A DNA stretch of 64,000 nucleotides from an uncultured bacterium (GCA_905214875.1 CAJMNR010000001.1:1-64000), one strand, 5' to 3'. Positions 43,354 through 53,005 are shown, numbered from the stretch's first letter. Notes: generated by a model from the sequence alone, not told the origin. Numbers and translations are program-made.

Positions 43354-45264
43354 ATGCAGAAGGTAAAAAAGGTAATACAGTCGCCGTTGATGTTGATTGT
43401 ATTTATGACAATAAAGCTATTAACCTACTACAGCTTGATCGATGTTTCAATAACTAGGAATTTTTTAGTATTAGGTAGTATCTTAATATTATTACTTATG
43501 TTTTTTGATTTTGCTACAAGTAAGCTGAAACATAGTTCTATATTTTTCTTAATCCTGTATACAGGATTTACGATACTTATGTTTTCTGATACGATGTATT
43601 TCAATTATTACAATCAAACAGTATCAGTAAAACAGCTTTGGCAGGCGAGCAATGTAGCAAAAGTACCAAGTAGTTTTATTGCAACATTAATACCAGCAAG
43701 TTTTATTCTACTTATAGAGGTTCCATTTATATTTTATTACTTTAAAAAGTATAGTGCACAATGGGTTGAAAAGTATAATATTACGCGTAAACTAGTAAGA
43801 CGTTGCCGCTATGTGTTGGTTACATTAATGCTAGTAATCGCAATCAATCCATTAGGATTACGTAGCTTTATTAAGTTAAACTCTGTTGAGTTCTTTACAA
43901 ACCACGTGAGTGATGTAGTATGTTCTGTTATGAAGGATGTTAGCGCTGGAAGCGTTAACGAAGAAGAAGTAATGCAAGAGGTAAATAACGTTGCTGAAAC
44001 GAGCAATACTTCAAATTATAAAGGGATTGCCAAGGGTAAGAATCTGATTCTGATTCAGGTAGAATCCTTACAGAACTTTGTAATTGGTGCAAAATATAAT
44101 GGAAAAGAGATTACTCCGAATCTAAATAAGCTGATTGGAAATAACTCATTATATTTCGATCATTATTATTCAAATATCGGAAAAGGAAATACAGTAGATG
44201 CTGAATTTTCTACGTTAAACAGTTTGTATCCGGTAATCGATCGTGAGTGTTACAGCTTATATGAGGACAACACTTATAATGGCTTACCATGGCTAATGCG
44301 TGAGCAAGGTTATTATTCCTTTGCTGTGCATGGATACTACGGAAGCTTTTGGAACCGTGAGAATGCATATCCATATCAAGGATTCCAACAGTTTTATAGT
44401 TTAGAAGATTTAGATGATACAGAACAAATCGGACTTGGTATCAGTGATAAGTCAATGTTTAAGCAAGCAGCAGATATTATCGTAGAACAGGAGCAACCAT
44501 ATTTTGCATTCCTTAATACGTTAACAAATCACCATCCATATGAATTAGATGAGTCTGAATATCTTATTGAACTTGATGAAGAAGATAAAGGAACGATGTT
44601 CGGAAACTACCTTGAAACAGTAGCGTATACAGATGCTGCAATTGGTGAGTTTATTCAGGACTTAAAGGATAAAGGTGTATATGAGGATACTGTAATCGCT
44701 TTATATGGAGACCATCATGGATTAAATGCTACGATGTCTGAAAATAAAGAGCGTATGACAGAGTTCTTAGGCAAAGACTATGACTTTGATGAAATGTTTA
44801 AAGTACCATTAATCGTTCACATCCCAGGAAGCGGATTAAAGAAGACTGTTTCTACAACAGGTGGACAAATTGATTTCTTACCTACAATTGCAAACATGTT
44901 CGATATTAAGATCCCTCAGCCTTATGTTTTAGGGCGAGACCTTCTGAATTCAAAAGATGGATTCGTAGCATTTACGGTTTATATGTTTGAAGGATCTTTT
45001 GTAAAGAACAATGTAATGTTTGAGATATCAAGAGAGAAACTGTTTGAGGGAAGCCGGGCATGGAATATTGATACCGGCGAGCAGTTAGATATTGAGCAGT
45101 TTGAGGATGATTATAAGCAGGCCATTAAGCTCAAGGATTCGTCGCAGTATATACTGAAAAATGATCTTATGGCGTCTATGTTTGATCATAACAAGACGAT
45201 TACGAAGAACGACGATGATAGCGAGCCAACCGAAACAACTTATCCAGAAGATACATTGGATTAA
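43354..45264 (+). CDS. LTA synthase family protein (sulfatase-fold phosphoglycerol transferase)
   Basis: 636 aa from the ATG after GAAAGGG; an upstream TTG start is rejected. The N-terminal part (about 1-170) has four or five membrane helices. The extracellular alkaline-phosphatase-like domain has LILIQVESLQNFV with the metal-binding Glu and the catalytic Thr280 in GNTVDAEFSTLNSLYP. The metal ligands follow in VALYGDHHG. The enzyme transfers phosphoglycerol from phosphatidylglycerol to lipoteichoic acid or to a glycolipid. The exact product is not clear. The C-terminal tail is acidic (KNDDDSEPTETTYPEDTLD). Confidence 0.93.
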   Translation: MQKVKKVIQSPLMLIVFMTIKLLTYYSLIDVSITRNFLVLGSILILLLMFFDFATSKLKHSSIFFLILYTGFTILMFSDTMYFNYYNQTVSVKQLWQASNVAKVPSSFIATLIPASFILLIEVPFIFYYFKKYSAQWVEKYNITRKLVRRCRYVLVTLMLVIAINPLGLRSFIKLNSVEFFTNHVSDVVCSVMKDVSAGSVNEEEVMQEVNNVAETSNTSNYKGIAKGKNLILIQVESLQNFVIGAKYNGKEITPNLNKLIGNNSLYFDHYYSNIGKGNTVDAEFSTLNSLYPVIDRECYSLYEDNTYNGLPWLMREQGYYSFAVHGYYGSFWNRENAYPYQGFQQFYSLEDLDDTEQIGLGISDKSMFKQAADIIVEQEQPYFAFLNTLTNHHPYELDESEYLIELDEEDKGTMFGNYLETVAYTDAAIGEFIQDLKDKGVYEDTVIALYGDHHGLNATMSENKERMTEFLGKDYDFDEMFKVPLIVHIPGSGLKKTVSTTGGQIDFLPTIANMFDIKIPQPYVLGRDLLNSKDGFVAFTVYMFEGSFVKNNVMFEISREKLFEGSRAWNIDTGEQLDIEQFEDDYKQAIKLKDSSQYILKNDLMASMFDHNKTITKNDDDSEPTETTYPEDTLD

Positions 45265-45272
45265 TAAATATT

Positions 45273-45308
45273 AAGTAGCCAGGAAGCAGATTCCTGGCTA
45301 CTTTTTTA
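45273..45308 (+). terminator. Intrinsic terminator after the LTA synthase-like gene
   Basis: AAGTAGCCAGGAA/TTCCTGGCTACTT, a perfect 13-bp stem with loop GCAGA and a T run. Confidence 0.93.
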
Positions 45309-45403
45309 ATAATCTCGGTAGAAATTCCTAAAGAGCCCTGTCCAATCAAATAAAATACAAGCCTAAGGACGCTTCTGCTATTGACAAAAGTAAAATTTAG
45401 AGT

Positions 45404-45442
45404 TAATGTATAAATAGTCACACATATGAATAAATATACTAT
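45404..45442 (+). promoter_or_regulatory. Tandem ARG-box-like sites upstream of argF
   Basis: TGTATAAATAGTCA (from 45407) and TGAATAAATATACT (from 45427) resemble the ArgR/AhrC box (TGAATWWWWATTCA type). They are repeated 20 bp apart, the spacing of paired ARG boxes. They lie 24-60 bases before the argF start. Confidence 0.5.
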
Positions 45443-45465
45443 TATAACAGAAGGGATGTGTTAGA

Positions 45466-46413
45466 ATGAATTTAAAGGGAAGAAGCTTCTTGACTTTAAA
45501 GGATTTTACACCAGAAGAAATAAACTATTTCTTAGAGCTTGCAGCAAAATTAAAAGCTGATAAGAAAAAAGGTATTACCCATAACACATTAGCTGGAAAG
45601 AATATTGCACTTATTTTTGAAAAACCATCCACTCGAACTCGCTGTTCCTTTACGGTTGGCTGTGTCGATGAAGGTGCGCATCCAGAGTATTTAGGAAAGT
45701 CAGACATTCAACTTGGAAAGAAGGAAAGTGTGGAAGATACTGCACGAGTACTTGGCAGAATGTTTGATGGAATTGAGTTTCGTGGTTTCAAACAAGAACA
45801 TGTAGAATTACTTGCAAAATATAGCAAGGTTCCAGTATGGAATGGACTTACAGATACATATCATCCAACGCAGATTTTAGCAGACCTTTTAACAATGGAA
45901 GAACATTTTGGTAGATTAAGAGGGCTTAACCTTGTTTATGTTGGAGACGGAAGAAACAATATGGGAAATAGCCTGATGATTGGATGTTCTAAAGTTGGTG
46001 TTAACATTACAATCCTTGCTCCAAAGAGCTTATGGCCAGAAGAAGCTCTTGTTGATGAGTGTAAAGAGTACGCGGCTGCTTCTAATGCAACAATTACGCT
46101 TAGCGATGATTTAGATGCTGTAAAAGGTGCAGATGTAATTTACACAGATGTATGGTGCTCTATGGGAGAAGAAGATAAGGCTTCAGAACGTGTTGCGTTA
46201 TTAAAACCATATCAGGTAAATAAAGAGTTAATGAGCAAGACAGGTAAGTCAGAAACAATCTTTATGCACTGTCTTCCAGCTGTAAAAGGAAATGAAGTAA
46301 CAGAGGAAGTCTTTGAAGAAAATGCAGATGTCGTATTCGATGAGGCGGAAAACCGTATGCATACGATTAAAGCAGTAATGGTAGCAACATTAGGAAATAA
46401 AGAGTTAATCTAA
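45466..46413 (+). CDS. argF: Ornithine carbamoyltransferase
   Basis: 315 aa. It joins carbamoyl phosphate and ornithine to give citrulline in arginine synthesis. The carbamoyl-phosphate loop is STRTR at 55-59. HPTQILADLLT is the usual helix, and DVWCSMGEE is the SMG loop specific to ornithine enzymes. FMHCLPAVKG has the ornithine-type HCLP. The ribosome binding site AGAAGGG precedes the ATG. It is a single gene with ARG-box-like sites upstream. Confidence 0.96.
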   Translation: MNLKGRSFLTLKDFTPEEINYFLELAAKLKADKKKGITHNTLAGKNIALIFEKPSTRTRCSFTVGCVDEGAHPEYLGKSDIQLGKKESVEDTARVLGRMFDGIEFRGFKQEHVELLAKYSKVPVWNGLTDTYHPTQILADLLTMEEHFGRLRGLNLVYVGDGRNNMGNSLMIGCSKVGVNITILAPKSLWPEEALVDECKEYAAASNATITLSDDLDAVKGADVIYTDVWCSMGEEDKASERVALLKPYQVNKELMSKTGKSETIFMHCLPAVKGNEVTEEVFEENADVVFDEAENRMHTIKAVMVATLGNKELI

Positions 46414-46438
46414 AATAATTCTAAAATTAGTGAGAATC

Positions 46439-46476
46439 AAAGGGCTAGAGAATATAAAGTATTCCTAGCTCTTTTT
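46439..46476 (+). terminator. Intrinsic terminator after argF
   Basis: AGGGCTAG-GAATA pairs with the TATTC-CTAGCTCT strand around a short loop, then TTTTT. Confidence 0.8.
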
Positions 46477-46525
46477 GAAAAGAGTATTAAAATTGCGTAA
46501 AAATTACCTGTTATTGGTAAAGTTG

Positions 46526-46534
46526 TGATATAAT
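46526..46534 (+). promoter_or_regulatory. Extended -10 promoter of citrate synthase
   Basis: TGATATAAT about 127 bases before the start. No convincing -35. Confidence 0.5.
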
Positions 46535-46660
46535 ATTATAGTGAGGCAATTTCATAATTAACTTTTCATTCATTTTTGTATTGGATTTATTAGCTTAGTG
46601 GGGAGTGCATAAATTGATTATGAAATGATCTTACATTAATAAATAGAAGGGAGAATTAGT

Positions 46661-48022
46661 ATGACTGTGAGTAATGAAAAGATTGATAATCACATTTCTG
46701 AATTATCAGCTATGTGTGAAAAGAATTTTAAAATTGATCAAAGTTTATACAGTAAATATGAGGTCAAACGTGGACTACGTGACATTAGTGGTAAAGGTGT
46801 TCTTACTGGATTAACAGAGATTTCAGAAATTCGATCCTATACACTTGTTGACAGTGATATGATTCCTTGCGAAGGAAAATTATATTATCAGGGAATAGAC
46901 ATTGAAGATCTGGTAAATGGCTTTGTAAGCGAGGGACGCTTTGGTTTTGAAGAGACTGTCTATCTTCTATTGTTTGGAAAACTTCCTAATAAGGAAGAGC
47001 TAAGTAATTTGGTAGAAATCCTTGCATCTTACAGGGAGCTGCCAACTAGTTTTGTGCGAGACATTATTTTAAAAGCGCCTAGCCGCGATATGATGAACAC
47101 ATTAGCAAGAAGTGTGCTGACACTGTATTCTTATGATGAAAAAGCAGATGATACCTCAATTCCTAATGTACTTCGTCAATGCTTGCAACTGATTGCAATG
47201 TTTCCATTGTTATCCGTATATGGATATCAGGCATACAGCCACTATCATGATGGAAACAGTTTATTTATACATAGCCCAAAACCTGAACTATCAACAGCAG
47301 AAAATATTCTGCATATATTACGACCAGATAGTAAATTCACAGAGTTAGAAGCGAGAATTTTAGATTTAGCACTTGTGTTGCATGCCGAACATGGTGGCGG
47401 TAATAACTCCACCTTTACGACTCATGTTGTATCCAGTTCAGGAACTGATACCTATTCCGTTGTTGCGGCCAGCCTTGGCTCTTTAAAAGGACCAAAACAC
47501 GGTGGTGCCAATATCAAGGTAGTCCAGATGTTTGACGATATGAAGAAGAGCGTGAAAGACTGGGAAAATGAAGATGAAGTAAGAGCATATTTAACAGACT
47601 TACTTAATAAGAAAGCATTTGATAAGGCTGGGCTTATATATGGTATGGGCCACGCCGTATATTCTATTTCAGATCCAAGAGCGAAAGTACTTCGCAGCTT
47701 TGTAAAATCCTTATCTCAAGAAAAAGGATTGGAAAAGGAATATAAATTATATTCTATGGTTGAACAATTAGCGCCTGAGGTAATTGCGAAAGAACGTAAA
47801 ATATATAAGGGCGTTAGTGCGAATGTTGATTTCTATAGTGGATTCGTATACAGTATGTTAGGGCTTCCATTAGAGTTGTATACACCAATCTTTGCGATTG
47901 CGCGTATTGCAGGATGGAGTGCACATCGTTTAGAAGAGTTAATCAACGGTGGTAAGATCATCAGACCTGCCTATAAGAGCGTGGCAACTCATAAAGACTA
48001 TGTAAAATTAGAGGAAAGATAG
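46661..48022 (+). CDS. Citrate synthase
   Basis: 453 aa. Condenses acetyl-CoA and oxaloacetate. The catalytic triad is visible: His241 (LHAEHGGGNNS), His280 (GPKHGGANIK) and Asp338 (SISDPRA). The N-terminal extension of about 80 residues before the conserved core (RSYTLVDSDMIPCEGKLYYQG) is common in clostridial forms. In an anaerobe it probably serves glutamate synthesis. Ribosome binding site AGAAGGGAG. A single-gene unit with promoter and terminator. Confidence 0.95.
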   Translation: MTVSNEKIDNHISELSAMCEKNFKIDQSLYSKYEVKRGLRDISGKGVLTGLTEISEIRSYTLVDSDMIPCEGKLYYQGIDIEDLVNGFVSEGRFGFEETVYLLLFGKLPNKEELSNLVEILASYRELPTSFVRDIILKAPSRDMMNTLARSVLTLYSYDEKADDTSIPNVLRQCLQLIAMFPLLSVYGYQAYSHYHDGNSLFIHSPKPELSTAENILHILRPDSKFTELEARILDLALVLHAEHGGGNNSTFTTHVVSSSGTDTYSVVAASLGSLKGPKHGGANIKVVQMFDDMKKSVKDWENEDEVRAYLTDLLNKKAFDKAGLIYGMGHAVYSISDPRAKVLRSFVKSLSQEKGLEKEYKLYSMVEQLAPEVIAKERKIYKGVSANVDFYSGFVYSMLGLPLELYTPIFAIARIAGWSAHRLEELINGGKIIRPAYKSVATHKDYVKLEER

Positions 48023-48034
48023 CCTACGGGCTTT

Positions 48035-48074
48035 GATACCTATATCAACTTTGGTTGGTATAGGTATCTTTTTT
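48035..48074 (+). terminator. Intrinsic terminator after citrate synthase
   Basis: GATACCTATA-T-CAAC pairs with GTTG-G-TATAGGTATC around TTTG, then six T. Confidence 0.92.
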
Positions 48075-48124
48075 GCGATTTTTGTGATATAATCTAAAAA
48101 ATATTGTACGGGAGTGCGACACGA

Positions 48125-49105
48125 ATGAAAACTAAGGTTTTAAGTATGCTAAGAAATGGTAAGTCTTATGTATCGGGTCAGGAAATCTGTAATGAACTAG
48201 GTGTTTCAAGAACTGCTGTATGGAAATGCATGAATCAGTTGAAAGAGGAAGGGTATACTATAGAAGCGATTTCAAATAAAGGATATTGCCTAGTAGATAG
48301 TCCGAACATAATTAAAGACTATGAAGTAAAGAGCATTTTAGGAAAACTGGGTATGCTAGATGACATTATATATTATGATGAAATCGATTCAACGAATACG
48401 AAGGCAAAAAAATTAGGAAGTGAAGAAGACCACAGGCAGCTTTTACTTGTTGCGGATCAACAGACCGCAGGACGAGGAAGAAGAGGACGAGCATGGTCAT
48501 CACCGAAAGGAACTAACATTGCTATGTCTTATATGCTTCATCCAGAGATTGCTCCACAGAATGCATCGAGAATAACATTAATTACAGCATTAGCATTAGT
48601 AGAAGCCATTCGAAAGGTGACAAGCCTAGATGCTTTGATCAAGTGGCCCAACGATATTATAATTGAAGGACATAAGGTATGTGGAATCTTAACTGAAATG
48701 AGTAGTGAATCTGACTATATTCATTATGTAGTTGTTGGAATTGGCATCAATGTAAACGGAAAGGATTTTCCGGAAGAGATTCAAAAGATTGCAACCTCCC
48801 TTTATATAGAAGGAAAACAGGAAGTGAAACGATCCGTACTGCTTGCAGAAGTGATTAAGTCATTTGAAAAATACTATACCAATTTTTTAGAGACAGAAGA
48901 TTTGGATAATGTAACGCAAGAGTATAATTCATTTCTTGTACATCGTGATAAGAAAGTAAAAGTAATTAGCGGTTCAGACGTGACAGAAGGAAAGGCATTA
49001 GGAATTGATCGTGAAGGAAGCTTGTTAATAGAACTTTCGGACGGAACGATAAAACATGTAATTTCCGGAGAAGTGTCTGTACGTGGAATAAATGGATATG
49101 TATAG
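48125..49105 (+). CDS. birA: Biotin-protein ligase / biotin operon repressor
   Basis: 326 aa. The N-terminal winged helix (about 1-60) includes GQEICNELGVSRTAVWKCMN, so it is the bifunctional type. The ligase domain has the biotin/ATP loop GRGRRGRAWSSPKGTN near residues 117-132 and KWPNDI. It makes biotinyl-AMP and attaches biotin to carboxylases, and represses biotin genes when charged. The C-terminal SH3-like domain spans about 280-326. A TTG start upstream is possible, but the ATG follows GGGAG. It heads a chain of closely spaced genes to coaX. Confidence 0.95.
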   Translation: MKTKVLSMLRNGKSYVSGQEICNELGVSRTAVWKCMNQLKEEGYTIEAISNKGYCLVDSPNIIKDYEVKSILGKLGMLDDIIYYDEIDSTNTKAKKLGSEEDHRQLLLVADQQTAGRGRRGRAWSSPKGTNIAMSYMLHPEIAPQNASRITLITALALVEAIRKVTSLDALIKWPNDIIIEGHKVCGILTEMSSESDYIHYVVVGIGINVNGKDFPEEIQKIATSLYIEGKQEVKRSVLLAEVIKSFEKYYTNFLETEDLDNVTQEYNSFLVHRDKKVKVISGSDVTEGKALGIDREGSLLIELSDGTIKHVISGEVSVRGINGYV

Positions 49106-49118
49106 AAAGAGGTAATAT

Positions 49119-49475
49119 ATGAAACAAGAAAACGTAGTATTATGTGCATCTAGCTCTTATGAGCAAAAATATTTCTTTAATCAGGAGTTTCAGCAATTAC
49201 CAGCAACGATTAAAGATGAGCTGAAAATCATGTGCGTATTATTTACAGAAGATGTAGGTGGCGTCCTTGAAATGGAATTTGAAGAAGACGGAACTTTGAT
49301 CTTTAATGTATCTTCGGATGAAGGTGATTTATTATTTGATGAGATTGGAAGCGCCCTTAAAGTGAAAAAGCTTCAGTTAGAAAAAGCTGAATTATTAGAA
49401 GCTTTAGAACTTTATTATAAAGCATTTTATTTAAATGAGGATATTCAAAACGTAATTAATAAAGAAGGGAAGTAG
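49119..49475 (+). CDS. Small acidic conserved protein, unknown function (possibly DUF6145)
   Basis: 118 aa, cytoplasmic. It contains the segment SYEQKYFFNQEFQQLPATIKD, then a beta-rich acidic middle (VLEMEFEEDGTLIFNVSSDEG) and a Leu/Glu/Lys helix at the end. I believe this is the clostridial DUF6145 family, but I cannot check. It lies 13 bases after birA and 6 before the Dabb gene. Confidence 0.75.
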   Translation: MKQENVVLCASSSYEQKYFFNQEFQQLPATIKDELKIMCVLFTEDVGGVLEMEFEEDGTLIFNVSSDEGDLLFDEIGSALKVKKLQLEKAELLEALELYYKAFYLNEDIQNVINKEGK

Positions 49476-49481
49476 AAGCTT

Positions 49482-49787
49482 ATGATACGTCATATTGTTA
49501 TGTTTGAGTTTTTAAATGAGGCAGAAGGAAAAACTGCTACAGAGAATGCAGTAATTGCGAGAGACAAGTTATTAGCTTTAAAGGACAAGATTAGTTTTAT
49601 TCGACATATGGAGATTGGAATTAATGATGGTGAGGCTGACGACACAAACTATACATTATGTATGACGATCGATTTTGACAGCTTCGATGACCTAAATGCT
49701 TATCAAGTGCATCCGGAACATCTAGAAGTAGCTGCTTTTATAGGAAGAGTGCGCTTAAGTAGAGCATGTGTAGATTATGAAATTTAA
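49482..49787 (+). CDS. Dabb-family stress-responsive A/B barrel protein
   Basis: 101 aa, a typical single Dabb domain. Begins IRHIVMFEFLNEAEGK, with the later signature DFDSFDDLNAYQVHPEHLE. These small dimeric ferredoxin-like barrels occur in many bacteria; the activity is usually unknown. It is preceded by AGAAGGGAAG and is 12 bases before coaX. Confidence 0.9.
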   Translation: MIRHIVMFEFLNEAEGKTATENAVIARDKLLALKDKISFIRHMEIGINDGEADDTNYTLCMTIDFDSFDDLNAYQVHPEHLEVAAFIGRVRLSRACVDYEI

Positions 49788-49799
49788 GAGGGTAAAATT

Positions 49800-50567
49800 A
49801 TGGTACTTGTAATAGATATTGGAAATACAAATATAACTTGTGGTGTGTTTGATGGAGACGTAATCAAGACAACATTCCGCTTGACGACAAAATTACAAAG
49901 AACTTCAGATGAATATGGCGTATTTATCTGCGAATTATTACGTACAAATAACATTGAGATTGAAGCAATTAAGGAAGTAATGATATCTTCAGTTGTTCCA
50001 AATATCAATTATAGTTTCCAAAATGGAATTATAAAATACATTGGAAAGAAACCGTTGTTAGTAGGTGCAGGAACAAAGACTGGAATCAAGATTCAGATTG
50101 CCAATCCAAAAGAAGCAGGTCCAGATCGTATCGTAGATGCAGTTGCTGCATATTATCTATATGGCGGCCCTGTATTAGTAATTGATTTTGGAACAGCTAC
50201 AACATATGACTTAATTACAGAAGATGGGGCATTCGTTGCAGGCGTAACAAGTCCTGGTATCCGTATTTCTGCAAATGCATTATGGAAGGATACAGCGTCT
50301 TTACCTGAAATTGAAATCAAGAAGCCGGCAACAATCCTTGCAAAGGATACCATTACAAGCATGCAAGGTGGACTTGTTTACGGATATATTGGGCAAACAG
50401 AATATATTATCCGTAAGATGAAAGAAGAGTCAGGCATTCAAAATCTTAAAGTCGTAGCAACAGGGGGACTTGGAAAAATGATTTCTGACGAAGTAAAAGA
50501 AATCGATGTTTATGACCCAATGTTAACCTTAAAAGGATTGAATATCATATATAAAAAGAATCGCTAA
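49800..50567 (+). CDS. coaX: Type III pantothenate kinase
   Basis: 255 aa. It phosphorylates pantothenate, the first step of coenzyme A synthesis. P-loop-like ASKHA motif DIGNTNITCGVFDG at residues 5-18. GPDRIVDAVAAYY includes the conserved Asp. The PHOSPHATE 2 motif is VIDFGTATTYD, and ADENOSINE is VVATGGLGKM. Type III enzymes need potassium or ammonium and are not inhibited by CoA. Ribosome binding site AGAGGG. Last gene of the birA-coaX cluster. Confidence 0.96.
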   Translation: MVLVIDIGNTNITCGVFDGDVIKTTFRLTTKLQRTSDEYGVFICELLRTNNIEIEAIKEVMISSVVPNINYSFQNGIIKYIGKKPLLVGAGTKTGIKIQIANPKEAGPDRIVDAVAAYYLYGGPVLVIDFGTATTYDLITEDGAFVAGVTSPGIRISANALWKDTASLPEIEIKKPATILAKDTITSMQGGLVYGYIGQTEYIIRKMKEESGIQNLKVVATGGLGKMISDEVKEIDVYDPMLTLKGLNIIYKKNR

Positions 50568-50631
50568 CGTTGTAAAATAAATATGATACAGTAAGAGGAA
50601 AACACTAGTTCAAATTAGATAGGATTATAAA

Positions 50632-51609
50632 ATGAGTTTAAAGATTGGAAATGTCACGGTGAATGGGAAACTGATCTTAGCTCCAATGGCTGGGGTAACA
50701 GATTTACCATTCCGTGTTTTATGTAAAGAGATGGGCGCCGATTTGATCTATACTGAAATGGTTAGTGCAAAAGGCATCTATTATGATAATAAGAATACAG
50801 AAGCATTGCTTCAAGTGTTGGAAGAGGAACGTCCAGTAGCATTACAGTTATTTGGAAGTGACCCTAAGTTAATGGCTGAAATGGCTAAAAAGATTGAACC
50901 ACGTAACTTTGACATTCTGGATATCAATATGGGATGTCCAGTGCCAAAAGTCGTAAACAATATGGAAGGAAGTGCCCTTCTTACAAATCCAAAGTTAGTT
51001 GGAGAAATCGTAAAAAGTGTAAGCAGCGCAATTGAAAAGCCGCTTACGATTAAAATTCGTAAAGGATTTGGTAAAGACGAATGTAATGCGGTAGAAATCG
51101 CAAAAATCATTGAAGACAATGGTGCAGCAGCGATCGCAATTCATGGACGTACAAGAGAGCAATACTATACAGGCGAAGCTGACTGGGAAGTAATTGCAAA
51201 GGTAAAAGAAGCAGTAAGCATCCCCGTTTTTGGTAATGGTGATGTGACTTCACCAGAGCTTGCACAGAAGATGTTAGATTACACAAATTGCGATGCCGTT
51301 ATGATTGCAAGAGGTGTACGAGGCAATCCATGGTTATTTAAACAAATTAAAGAATACTTTGAAACAGGTTCTTATGAAGCAAAACCAAGCATTGAAGAAG
51401 TTGTAAAGACAATCAAACGTCATGCAAGACTTCAAGTGCAATATAAAGGTGAATATACAGGCATTCGTGAAATGAGAAAACATGTGGCATGGTACACAAC
51501 AGGATATCATGAATCCTCCCGTTTAAGAAGTCGTGTAAATGAGATTGAATCAATCGAAAGTTTAGACGCATTGTTAGATGAATATTTAGAATGTATTAAA
51601 ATTGTATAG
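50632..51609 (+). CDS. dusB: tRNA-dihydrouridine synthase
   Basis: 325 aa. FMN-dependent reduction of uridine to dihydrouridine in the tRNA D loop. Signatures: LAPMAGVTDLPFRVLCKEMG, DINMGCPVPKVV with the catalytic Cys, and FGNGDVTSPELA. The DusB class is common in Firmicutes, and the end of the protein contains the usual helical tRNA-binding domain. No clear ribosome binding site; AGGATTA precedes the ATG. It stands 64 bases after coaX. Confidence 0.93.
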   Translation: MSLKIGNVTVNGKLILAPMAGVTDLPFRVLCKEMGADLIYTEMVSAKGIYYDNKNTEALLQVLEEERPVALQLFGSDPKLMAEMAKKIEPRNFDILDINMGCPVPKVVNNMEGSALLTNPKLVGEIVKSVSSAIEKPLTIKIRKGFGKDECNAVEIAKIIEDNGAAAIAIHGRTREQYYTGEADWEVIAKVKEAVSIPVFGNGDVTSPELAQKMLDYTNCDAVMIARGVRGNPWLFKQIKEYFETGSYEAKPSIEEVVKTIKRHARLQVQYKGEYTGIREMRKHVAWYTTGYHESSRLRSRVNEIESIESLDALLDEYLECIKIV

Positions 51610-51684
51610 AAACAAAAGGTTGGTCAGAAGTGAAAAATATGGTGTCGAATTGCATAGTTTATTGAATAAATTAAGCGTTTGGTA

Positions 51685-51713
51685 TTGAACCATGGCGGTT
51701 TATCTGCTATGAT
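51685..51713 (+). promoter_or_regulatory. Sigma-A promoter of the phosphofructokinase gene
   Basis: TTGAAC (51685-51690), a 17-base spacer and TATGAT (51708-51713) with an extended -10 TG. Confidence 0.7.
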
Positions 51714-51760
51714 AAGTCCGATAAAGATCATTTATAAACAATTTAGGAGGCTATGTAAAG

Positions 51761-53005
51761 ATGACAGAATGTAATGTTTTAGTTGCGCAATCGGGAGGAC
51801 CAACTACAGTTATAAATTCCAGTTTAGCTGGTGTTATTGCTAGCGCTTTAAATGAAAAGAAAGTTGATAAAGTATATGGAGCTAGAAATGGTATCTTAGG
51901 TGTGCTTCGTGAAAATATTATTTCTCTAGACGAGTTATTTGGTAAGAACAGAGAGCTGCTAGAACAATTAAAAACAACTCCAAGTATGTTTTTAGGTTCT
52001 TGTCGTCATAAATTAGCAAGTTTAGATCAAAGTGCGGAAGAATATAAAAAAATCTTTGAAGTTTTCAAACAGTATAACATCCAGTATTTCTTCTATATTG
52101 GAGGAAATGACTCCATGGATACTGTGGCAAAACTTTCTCAATATGCAAAACAAATCAATTACGATATTCATATTCTAGGAATTCCAAAAACAATTGATAA
52201 TGATTTAGTTTGTATCGATCATACACCAGGATTTGGTTCCGCTGCAAAATATATTGCAAGCTCTTTCTTAGAAATCTCTCATGATACTTATATTTATGAC
52301 ACAGAAAGTGTTGTAATTGTAGAAGTTATGGGTAGAAATGCTGGATGGCTTACAGCGAGTGCAGTGTTAGCTAGAAATGAATATTCCTCAGCACCACATT
52401 TAATCTATCTTCCAGAAAAAGCATTCTCTACAGAAGCATTTCTTGAAGATGTAAGAAATATGTTAAAAGAACGTAAACAGGTTGTAATTGCAGTATCTGA
52501 AGGTATTAAGGATGTTGAAGGCAACTATATATCTGCAGCAAGTGCAAAAGTTGATGGATTTGGTCATGCTCAACTTAGCGGTACAGGAAAGTATTTAGAA
52601 GAATTAGTAGCAGATCAAATCGGTTGTAAAGTACGTTCCATAGAATTAAATGTATTACAACGTTGTGCATCTCATTTATCTTCTTTAACAGATATTGAAG
52701 AAGCATATCAGTTAGGATTCCGTGGAGTTCAAAAGGCAGTAGAAGGCCACTCATGTGAAATGATGTCTTTAACAAGAGTATCCAACGAACCATATGAAGT
52801 GGAATATACAACAGTAGATGTAATGCAAGTTGCAAATGCAGAAAAGAAAATCCCAGCAGAATGGATCAACGAAGCTGGAAATGATGTAGAAGAAGAATTA
52901 GTAGAATATTTACGTCCATTAATTCTTGGAGAATCCAAAGTAGCATATACGTTTGGTGTTCCAAAATATTTACATTTTGATATTGAAAATAATACAGTGA
53001 AATAA
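51761..53005 (+). CDS. Pyrophosphate-type 6-phosphofructokinase
   Basis: 414 aa. Phosphorylates fructose-6-phosphate, probably with pyrophosphate. N-terminal VAQSGGPTTVINSS, the phosphate-donor loop FFYIGGNDSMDT, PKTIDNDL with the catalytic Asp, and MGRNAGWLTA. ATP enzymes have GGDGS and classical PPi enzymes GGDDS; here it is GGNDS, so the bulky residue excluding ATP is kept but the first Asp is Asn. Many anaerobes use PPi-PFK to save ATP. The ribosome binding site GGAGG is strong. Confidence 0.9.
   Translation: MTECNVLVAQSGGPTTVINSSLAGVIASALNEKKVDKVYGARNGILGVLRENIISLDELFGKNRELLEQLKTTPSMFLGSCRHKLASLDQSAEEYKKIFEVFKQYNIQYFFYIGGNDSMDTVAKLSQYAKQINYDIHILGIPKTIDNDLVCIDHTPGFGSAAKYIASSFLEISHDTYIYDTESVVIVEVMGRNAGWLTASAVLARNEYSSAPHLIYLPEKAFSTEAFLEDVRNMLKERKQVVIAVSEGIKDVEGNYISAASAKVDGFGHAQLSGTGKYLEELVADQIGCKVRSIELNVLQRCASHLSSLTDIEEAYQLGFRGVQKAVEGHSCEMMSLTRVSNEPYEVEYTTVDVMQVANAEKKIPAEWINEAGNDVEEELVEYLRPLILGESKVAYTFGVPKYLHFDIENNTVK

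Noticed and set aside
45381..45414. TTGACA at 45381 with TATAAA at 45409 as argF promoter
   Set aside because: The spacer would be 22 bases, too long for a normal sigma-A promoter.
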